From positions 1 to 7,890 of the forward strand of contig CAMKZP010000158.1 of assembly GCA_946477805.1 (NCBI GenBank): a stretch of DNA of 7,890 bases. The letters are read 5' to 3'. The notes below the pieces were generated by a model. It was not told where the DNA came from. It searched no databases and saw only the letters and a list, made by a program, of their open reading frames with translations. The stretch comes from an uncultured Enterobacter sp. (GTDB lineage Bacteria > Pseudomonadota > Gammaproteobacteria > Enterobacterales > Enterobacteriaceae). Positions within the stretch are counted from its first letter, which is position 1. Every line of letters begins with the position of its first letter. This document shows, piece after piece, positions 1 to 5,128 of this stretch. A program made the position numbers and the translations under genes.

Positions 1-1107
1 CTGAAGATCGCCTGCGCGCCGATTACCTGGCCAATCGGCTGCGGCAAGCTGTTTAAAGGGGTTTACCACCTCTATAAAGACGAAGTTTACCTGTATCAGA
101 CCGGTAAAGGTCACACCATCCAGGAGGTTCGCACCGTGAAGGGTCTGGATAATCCGGATCTGGACGTTGCCGTCGGCGAAGAGCTGGCCGCGCAGCTGCG
201 CGACGAGCTGGAGCTGGTGAAGGGCGCCTCCCACGAGTTCGATAAAGAGCTGTTCCTGGCGGGCGAACTCACTCCGGTGTTCTTCGGTACCGCGCTGGGT
301 AACTTCGGCGTTGACCACATGCTCGACGGCCTGGTGGAGTGGGCACCGCGCCCGATGCCGCGTAAAACCGACACCCGTGAAGTGGAAGCCCAGGAAGAGA
401 AATTCACCGGCTTCGTCTTCAAAATTCAGGCCAACATGGACCCGAAACACCGCGACCGCGTAGCGTTCATGCGTGTGGTTTCCGGTAAATATGAAAAGGG
501 CATGAAGCTGCGCCAGGTTCGTATCGGGAAAGATGTGGTGATCTCCGACGCGCTGACCTTTATGGCGGGTGACCGTTCGCACGTTGAAGAAGCCTATCCG
601 GGCGACATCATCGGCCTGCATAACCACGGCACCATCCAGATCGGCGATACCTTCACCCAGGGCGAGATGATGAAGTTCACCGGCATTCCGAACTTCGCAC
701 CGGAGCTGTTCCGTCGCATTCGCCTGCGCGATCCGCTGAAGCAAAAACAGCTGTTGAAAGGCCTCGTTCAGCTCTCGGAAGAGGGCGCCGTGCAGGTGTT
801 CCGCCCAATCGCGAACAACGACCTGATCGTTGGCGCGGTCGGCGTGCTGCAGTTTGACGTGGTGGTTGCGCGTCTGAAGAGCGAGTACAACGTTGAAGCG
901 ATTTACGAATCCGTAAACGTGGCGACCGCGCGCTGGGTTGAATGTTCTGACGTGAAGAAATTTGAAGAGTTTAAGCGTAAGAACGAAATCCAGCTGGCAC
1001 TGGACGGCGGGGATAACCTTACCTATATCGCCCCAACGATGGTAAACCTGAACCTGACGCAGGAACGTTATCCTGACGTTCAGTTCCGCAAAACGCGCGA
1101 ACACTAA
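1..1107 (+). CDS. prfC: Peptide chain release factor 3 (RF3), 3' part; start lies upstream of the window
   Basis: RF3 is a cytosolic translational GTPase that removes RF1 or RF2 from the ribosome after peptide release. The frame is open from base 1 and gives 368 residues before TAA. The family is about 529 residues long, so the window starts near residue 162, inside the G domain and after the P-loop and switch motifs. Visible stretches typical of RF3 are PITWPIGCGKLFKGVYHLY at the left edge, FFGTALGNFGVDHMLDGLVE (end of the G domain), FKIQANMDPKHRDRVAFMR (start of the beta-barrel domain II) and the RF3 C-terminal domain ending in YPDVQFRKTREH. The protein follows E. coli RF3 nearly residue for residue as I recall it. 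The in-frame ATG at 136 is internal and is not the start. No frameshift is seen. A terminator follows directly, so osmY is a separate unit. Confidence 0.98.
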   Translation: MKIACAPITWPIGCGKLFKGVYHLYKDEVYLYQTGKGHTIQEVRTVKGLDNPDLDVAVGEELAAQLRDELELVKGASHEFDKELFLAGELTPVFFGTALGNFGVDHMLDGLVEWAPRPMPRKTDTREVEAQEEKFTGFVFKIQANMDPKHRDRVAFMRVVSGKYEKGMKLRQVRIGKDVVISDALTFMAGDRSHVEEAYPGDIIGLHNHGTIQIGDTFTQGEMMKFTGIPNFAPELFRRIRLRDPLKQKQLLKGLVQLSEEGAVQVFRPIANNDLIVGAVGVLQFDVVVARLKSEYNVEAIYESVNVATARWVECSDVKKFEEFKRKNEIQLALDGGDNLTYIAPTMVNLNLTQERYPDVQFRKTREH

Positions 1108-1116
1108 TCCTCTCTC

Positions 1117-1148
1117 AGAGCACGGCGGCCGCCGTGCTCTTCTTTTAT
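1117..1148 (+). terminator. Rho-independent terminator of prfC
   Basis: A perfect 24-base palindrome lies at 1117-1140 (left arm AGAGCACGGCGG, right arm its exact complement), starting 9 bases after the prfC stop. It is followed by TCTTTTATT. With a few central bases left as a loop it gives a GC-rich stem of about 10 bp plus a U-rich tail. Its centre is the 8-base GCGGCCGC at 1125-1132. The upstream flank (TCCTCTC) has no A-run, so termination from the other strand looks weak. Confidence 0.9.
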
Positions 1149-1244
1149 TCCTGTCTTATTAATCCCTTGCGGAATGTTCTTAATTCATCGCATTTTTACG
1201 CCATTCGCGCGTTTTTTGCCCAATTCTGAAAGCGACGCTGCGAG

Positions 1245-1265
1245 AGTGATCTATATTTAACTCAG
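1245..1265 (+). promoter_or_regulatory. osmY promoter, sigma-S type
   Basis: GTGATCTATATTTAAC (1247-1262) contains the extended -10 CTATATTTAA (1251-1260). It has C just upstream of the TATA-like hexamer and TTAA at its end, as in sigma-S (RpoS) promoters. No good -35 hexamer is found at 16-18 bp spacing, which is also usual for this class. The same core, as I recall it, is the E. coli osmY promoter, and a second short match (GTTCAATGC, about 40 bp downstream) supports the alignment. The predicted transcript starts near 1265, giving a leader of about 147 nt. Stationary-phase and osmotic induction is inferred from the E. coli gene. Confidence 0.75.
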
Positions 1266-1336
1266 TGTTTAACACCGGGTGCGGATGAATACACTGTTCA
1301 ATGCATGACTTTAGGTTCTTCATTTCACCCGTGTGT

Positions 1337-1350
1337 TATTTCGCGAAATA
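1337..1350. other. 14-base perfect palindrome in the osmY leader
   Basis: TATTTCGCGAAATA is a perfect palindrome about 60 bases upstream of the osmY start and inside the predicted leader. It is followed by TAAAAC, so TATAAA (1349-1354) could be read as a -10, but no matching -35 is seen. It may be an operator, an RNA element or chance; I do not recognise it. Confidence 0.3.
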
Positions 1351-1411
1351 TAAAACGAGTAATAAAGGAAGTTTGTCGCCCAACTAGCGGGCAAAACACA
1401 GGAATACATCG

Positions 1412-2029
1412 ATGAATATGACAAGACTGAAGATTTCTAAAACTCTGCTGGCGGTGACATTGGGTAGCATCCTGGTAAGCGGTTCTGCCCTCGCAGAAAC
1501 CAGCGCCACGGATAAAGCGCAGTCCACTGCTAATACCGCAGGGGAAAAAATCGATAGCTCTATGAATAAAGTCGGTAATTTCATGGATGACAGCTCTATC
1601 ACAGCAAAAGTGAAAGCCGCACTGGTGGATGATGAAGCCATCAAGAGCACCGACATTTCCGTAAAAACTGACAAGAAAGTGGTCACTCTGAGCGGCTTCG
1701 TTGAGAGCCAGTCCCAGGCCGAACAGGCTGTCAAAGTGGCGAAGGGTGTTGAAGGCGTAACGGACGTCAGCGATAAACTGCACGTGCGTGACGCGAAAGA
1801 CTCCTCTGTGAAAGGTTATGCCGGGGATGCGGCAACCACCAGCGAAATCAAAGCTAAACTGTTAGCAGATGACATCGTGCCGTCACGCAAAGTGAAAGTG
1901 GAAACCACCGATGGCGTGGTTCAGCTTTCCGGTACGGTTGATTCGCAGGCGCAGATTGAACGCGCTGAAACCATCGCGAAAGCCATTGATGGTGTTAAAA
2001 GCGTCAAAAACGATCTGAAAACGAAGTAA
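1412..2029 (+). CDS. osmY: Periplasmic osmotic/stationary-phase stress protein OsmY (two BON domains)
   Basis: OsmY is a periplasmic protein induced by high osmolarity and on entry to stationary phase, described as a chaperone-like protein in E. coli. The product has 205 residues; the E. coli protein has 201. A Sec signal peptide is clear: basic start MNMTRLKISK, hydrophobic core TLLAVTLGSILVSG, and a cleavage site after SALA (residue 28). A short charged linker follows, then two BON domains at about 59-126 and 138-205, each with the typical end pattern (VVTLSGFVESQ... GVEGVTDVSDKL, and VVQLSGTVDSQ... AIDGVKSVKNDL). BON domains are thought to contact phospholipid membranes. The start is chosen on AGGA at 1400-1403, 8 bases before ATG, and on the match to the E. 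coli N-terminus. It has its own sigma-S type promoter. The next gene, ytjA, may share the transcript. Confidence 0.97.
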   Translation: MNMTRLKISKTLLAVTLGSILVSGSALAETSATDKAQSTANTAGEKIDSSMNKVGNFMDDSSITAKVKAALVDDEAIKSTDISVKTDKKVVTLSGFVESQSQAEQAVKVAKGVEGVTDVSDKLHVRDAKDSSVKGYAGDAATTSEIKAKLLADDIVPSRKVKVETTDGVVQLSGTVDSQAQIERAETIAKAIDGVKSVKNDLKTK

Positions 2030-2039
2030 ATCTACACAA

Positions 2040-2070
2040 TTCGCCCGTCTGGCTGAGGCCAGCGGGCGAA
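2040..2070 (+). terminator. Hairpin after osmY without a U-tract (partial terminator or RNA-stabilising stem)
   Basis: TTCGCCCG pairs with CGGGCGAA and CTGGC with GCCAG around a TGAG loop, with one bulged T at 2048: a 13-bp stem starting 11 bases after the osmY stop. ATAAGAACG follows, so the U-run of an intrinsic terminator is missing on this strand, and the other strand has none either. It probably protects the osmY mRNA 3' end or lets part of the transcription pass into ytjA. Confidence 0.55.
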
Positions 2071-2156
2071 ATAAGAACGACACTGGAAAAACGCCGGTGA
2101 GCCATTTTCGCGCTCACGTTTAGCGGCCGACATTAACTATGGTAAAGGAGAGGCTT

Positions 2157-2318
2157 ATGTTTCGTTGGGGCATTATATTTCTGGTTATCGCGTTAATTGC
2201 CGCCGCATTGGGCTTTGGTGGTCTGGCAGGTACTGCGGCCTGGGCAGCAAAAATTGTCTTCGTGGTCGGTATTATCCTGTTCCTGGTCAGCCTGTTTACG
2301 GGCCGACGCCGTCCGTAG
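2157..2318 (+). CDS. ytjA: Small membrane protein YtjA (UPF0391/DUF1328 family), 53 residues
   Basis: The sequence starts MFRWGIIFLVIALIAAALGF and ends FLVSLFTGRRRP. It has two hydrophobic helices, at about residues 5-23 and 31-48, joined by a short Gly/Ala turn (GGLAGTAAWAAK), and an Arg-rich C-terminus. By the positive-inside rule the RRR tail should be cytosolic. The protein is almost identical to E. coli YtjA as I remember it, with Trp at 29 where E. coli has Gly. A strong ribosome binding site, AAGGAG at 2145-2150, lies 6 bases before the ATG. The family is widespread in Proteobacteria as an inner-membrane protein of unknown function. No separate promoter stands out in the 127-base gap after osmY, so co-transcription with the stress gene osmY is plausible. 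The larger open frames overlapping this stretch are not real genes. Confidence 0.92.
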   Translation: MFRWGIIFLVIALIAAALGFGGLAGTAAWAAKIVFVVGIILFLVSLFTGRRRP

Positions 2319-2345
2319 CAATACGCAACAAACCTTCAACAAAAC

Positions 2346-2373
2346 AAAGCCAGTCCTCGCGACTGGCTTTTTC
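2346..2373 (+). terminator. Rho-independent terminator after ytjA
   Basis: AAAGCCAGTC (2346-2355) pairs perfectly with GACTGGCTTT (2361-2370) around the 5-base loop CTCGC, and the T-run goes on to 2372. This is a canonical intrinsic terminator 27 bases after the ytjA stop. It separates the osmY–ytjA unit from yjjU. The A-run on its left side (AAAACAAAG) would also give a partial U-tract on the minus strand. Confidence 0.93.
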
Positions 2374-2441
2374 GTGTTTGAGTCTTATGCCGGGAGTGCG
2401 TTACTGTGTCAGAACATAATAATGAAAACAGGAATGCAGAG

Positions 2442-3494
2442 GTGGGTCAGCGAATTCCCGTTACGCTCGGCAATATTGCGCCGCTGGCGCTAAAGCCGTT
2501 TCGTGCAGGCCAGCTTGCACTGGTATGTGAAGGCGGCGGACAGCGCGGCATCTTCACGGCCGGCGTGCTGGACGAATTTATGCGCGCGCAGTTTAACCCT
2601 TTCAACCTCTTCTTCGGCACCTCGGCAGGGGCGCAAAACCTGTCCGCCTACGTCTGCAATCAGCCGGGCTATGCCCGCAAAGTCATCATGCGTTACACCA
2701 CGTCGAAAGAGTTTTTCAATCCGGTGCGCTTTGTGCGCGGCGGAAACCTGATCGATCTCGACTGGCTGCTGGAGTCAACCGCCAGCCAGATGCCGCTGGC
2801 GATGGATAACGCGGCGCGTTTGTTCGACAGCGGCAAAGCGTTCTGGATGTGCGCCAGCCGGGGCGATGACTATACGCCCGGCTATTTTTCCCCTCAGAAA
2901 GAGAACTGGCTGGACATCATCCGCGCGTCCAGCGCCATTCCCGGGTTTTACCGCACCGGTGCGCTGCTGGACGGCATCAGCTACCTGGACGGTGGCATCA
3001 GCGACGCCGTTCCGGTACAGGAAGCGGCGCGACGCGGGGCGAAAACCATCGTGGTGATCCGCACCGTCCCGTCGCAAATGTATTACACCCCGCAGTGGTT
3101 TAAGCGCATGGAGCGCTGGCTGGGCGACAGCAGCCTGCAGCCGCTGGTGAATATCGCCAAACTGCATGAATCGACCTACGGCGAGATGCAGCGTTTTATT
3201 GAAAAGCCGCCGGGAAAGCTGCGTATTTTCGAAATTTACCCGCCAAAGCCGCTGGTAAGCATGGCGCTGGGCAGCCGCCTGCCGGCGCTGCGCATGGATT
3301 ACAAAACAGGAAGGCTGTGCGGTCGATACTTCCTCGCGACGGTGGGAAAAATGCTGGCAGAACAGCCGCCGCTTCATCGGCATAAGCACATCATTACGCC
3401 GCCTGCGACCGTGGCAAACGACCCGCTGACCGTGCCGCTGGTGGATGTTCCGCAGGCCAATGATGCACTTCTGGATAATGAGGATCTGGCGTGA
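2442..3494 (+). CDS. yjjU: Patatin-like phospholipase family protein YjjU
   Basis: This is a patatin-type serine hydrolase, predicted to cleave acyl esters of lipids; its physiological substrate is not known to me. Counting from the GTG at 2442 (350 residues), the patatin landmarks are all present: oxyanion-hole loop GGGQRG (31-36), nucleophile elbow GTSAG with Ser61, and DGG with Asp183 completing the Ser-Asp dyad. RASSAIPGF (161-169) is a typical conserved block. No signal peptide or membrane helix is seen, so it is probably cytosolic. A longer reading from GTG 2406 adds MSEHNNENRNAE. I prefer 2442 because AGGA (2430-2433) lies 8 bases before it, the product then starts as E. coli YjjU does in my recollection, and the upstream GTG has only CGGGAG 9 bases away. 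Its stop overlaps the yjjV start, so the two are translationally coupled. Confidence 0.92.
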   Translation: MGQRIPVTLGNIAPLALKPFRAGQLALVCEGGGQRGIFTAGVLDEFMRAQFNPFNLFFGTSAGAQNLSAYVCNQPGYARKVIMRYTTSKEFFNPVRFVRGGNLIDLDWLLESTASQMPLAMDNAARLFDSGKAFWMCASRGDDYTPGYFSPQKENWLDIIRASSAIPGFYRTGALLDGISYLDGGISDAVPVQEAARRGAKTIVVIRTVPSQMYYTPQWFKRMERWLGDSSLQPLVNIAKLHESTYGEMQRFIEKPPGKLRIFEIYPPKPLVSMALGSRLPALRMDYKTGRLCGRYFLATVGKMLAEQPPLHRHKHIITPPATVANDPLTVPLVDVPQANDALLDNEDLA

Positions 3495-4282
3495 CGTATC
3501 GTTTCATCGACACCCACTGCCACTTTGATTTTCCACCGTTTACGGGGGACGAAGCCAGGAGCATTGAACGCGCGGCGGCGGCAGGCGTGCAGGCGATTAT
3601 CGTGCCCTCTACCGAAGCGGCTAATTTCGAGCGCGTGCTGGAGCTGGCCCGCCAGCATACCGCGCTGTACGCCGCGCTGGGCCTGCATCCTATCGTTATC
3701 GAGCGACACGCTGATGCCGATATTGAGCGGCTGGAGGAGATCCTTCGCGCTGGCGAAAAGAAGCCGATCGCCATCGGGGAGATCGGCCTCGATCTCTATC
3801 GCGAGGATCCGCATTTTGAGCGCCAGCTGGCGATCCTCGACGCGCAGCTTCGGCTCGCGAAGCGCCACGATCTGCCGGCGATCCTCCACTCGCGCCGCAC
3901 TCACGATACGCTGGCAATGCACCTGAAACGTCTCGATCTTCCGCGCAGAGGCGTGGTGCACGGCTTTTCCGGCAGCCTTCAGCAGGCGCAGCGCTTCGTT
4001 GAGCTGGACTATAAGATTGGCGTTGGCGGGACCATTACCTACCCGCGCGCCAGCAAGACCCGCGCGGTCATGGCGCAGCTGCCCTTGTCGGCGCTATTGC
4101 TGGAAACGGATGCCCCCGATATGCCGCTGAATGGTTTTCAGGGGCAGCCCAATCGGCCCGAACGGGCGGCGGGCGTCTTTGCCACACTGTGCGAACTGCG
4201 CGAAGAGCCAGAAGAGGTGATTGCCGATGCGCTGCTCGAGAACACCCGTTCGGTATTTGGCATTACGCTACAGGTAAAGTGA
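3491..4282 (+). CDS. yjjV: TatD-family metal-dependent hydrolase/deoxyribonuclease YjjV
   Basis: It has 263 residues, the usual TatD length, with a TIM-barrel metal hydrolase pattern. Metal ligands visible in order are His9 and His11 (DTHCHFDF), Glu97 (GEIGLDL), His133 (ILHSR), His157 (VVHGFSG) and Asp207 (ETDAPD). TatD relatives act as 3'-5' exonucleases or phosphodiesterases on DNA or RNA. YjjV is one of three E. coli paralogues with TatD and YcfH; its own substrate is inferred. The start is GTG at 3491, sharing GTGA with the yjjU stop. TGAGGA at 3479-3484 lies 6 bases before it and fixes the start. No motif residue is missing. The 3' end overlaps the convergent yjjW by 15 bases, and no terminator is seen between them. 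Confidence 0.93.
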   Translation: MTYRFIDTHCHFDFPPFTGDEARSIERAAAAGVQAIIVPSTEAANFERVLELARQHTALYAALGLHPIVIERHADADIERLEEILRAGEKKPIAIGEIGLDLYREDPHFERQLAILDAQLRLAKRHDLPAILHSRRTHDTLAMHLKRLDLPRRGVVHGFSGSLQQAQRFVELDYKIGVGGTITYPRASKTRAVMAQLPLSALLLETDAPDMPLNGFQGQPNRPERAAGVFATLCELREEPEEVIADALLENTRSVFGITLQVK

Positions 4283-5128
4283 CGGGCGGATCACCGCGAT
4301 CTTCTCTTTTTCCAGCGCCAGCGCCAGGGGCTCAACGTCGTCCGGCGTGGCGCTGCGCCACATCGCCGCCTCTCCGTAAACGCCGTGCGCGTGGAAGGCG
4401 TTGATCCGCACCGGGATATCCCCAAGCTCGCGAACAAAGGCGACCAGCGGCTCAAGGTGTTGCAGATAATCGCACCGCTCAGGGATCGCCAGCAGCCGAA
4501 GCTCCGTCAGCCGCTGGTGCTGCGCCAGCCAGCGAATGCTCTGTTTAATCTGCGTGTTATCGCGTCCGGTCAGAAAGCGGTGGCGTTCATTTCCCCAGGC
4601 CTTGAGATCCAGCATCGCCCCGTCCAGTACCGGGAGAAGCTTTTGCCAGCCGGTTTCCCCTAGCAGGCCGTTGCTGTCTACCAGACAGGTTAAGCGGCGC
4701 AGGGCGGGATCGGCTTGAACTGCCGTAAAGAGGGCGATCACAAACGGCAGCTGCGTGGTGGCCTCACCGCCGCTCACGGTAATTCCCTCAATAAACGGCG
4801 CGGCTTTGCGGACCTGCGCGAGGATCTCCTCCACGCTGAAGCGTTGCGCCATCGGCGTGGCCTGCTGCGGGCACAGGTGCACGCAGGTATCGCACTGCTG
4901 GCACTGGCTCTCCTGCCACCAGACGCGACCGGCCTGAACGTTCAGCGCATCATGCGGGCAGCGGGGCACGCAGTCGCCGCAGTCGTTGCAGCGGCCGATC
5001 GTCCAGGGGTTGTGGCAGGTTTTGCAGCGCAGGTTACACCCCTGCAGGAACAGCGCCAGGCGGCTGCCCGGCCCGTCCACGCACGAGAAGGGGATCACCT
5101 GACTAACTAAAGCGCATCTGCTGTTCAT
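4268..5128 (-). CDS. yjjW: Radical-SAM glycyl-radical-enzyme activating protein YjjW
   Basis: This activase is predicted to use S-adenosylmethionine and a [4Fe-4S] cluster to abstract a hydrogen from the glycine of its partner YjjI. The radical SAM motif is CNLRCKTC (Cys31, Cys35, Cys38) after the FSCVDGPG motif typical of activases. Two ferredoxin-type motifs follow: Cys47/50/53/57 and Cys76/79/82/86, binding two auxiliary [4Fe-4S] clusters as in many activases other than that of pyruvate formate-lyase. SGGEA (119-123) is the SAM-binding GGE motif. Length is 286 residues. The ATG at 5128 is 26 bases inside yjjI; an in-frame TAA two codons upstream excludes an earlier start. No good Shine-Dalgarno is seen before it, suggesting coupling to yjjI translation. 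Function is unknown beyond activation. Confidence 0.94.
   Translation of the reverse strand: MNSRCALVSQVIPFSCVDGPGSRLALFLQGCNLRCKTCHNPWTIGRCNDCGDCVPRCPHDALNVQAGRVWWQESQCQQCDTCVHLCPQQATPMAQRFSVEEILAQVRKAAPFIEGITVSGGEATTQLPFVIALFTAVQADPALRRLTCLVDSNGLLGETGWQKLLPVLDGAMLDLKAWGNERHRFLTGRDNTQIKQSIRWLAQHQRLTELRLLAIPERCDYLQHLEPLVAFVRELGDIPVRINAFHAHGVYGEAAMWRSATPDDVEPLALALEKEKIAVIRPSLYL

Noticed and set aside
1325..1783. Minus-strand frames opposite osmY
   Set aside because: Antisense to a certain gene, extending into its leader, without a recognisable domain.
2165..2493. Frames of 84 and 98 codons overlapping ytjA
   Set aside because: They run through the ytjA stop and the intrinsic terminator; the 53-codon ytjA has the ribosome binding site and the family match.
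2775..3961. Minus-strand open frames opposite yjjU and yjjV (204 and 195 codons)
   Set aside because: Shadows of conserved coding sequence on the plus strand; low-complexity Arg/Ala composition and no supporting start signals.
4715..5110. Plus-strand frame opposite yjjW
   Set aside because: Antisense to the cysteine-rich cluster region of yjjW, no ribosome binding site and no recognisable family.
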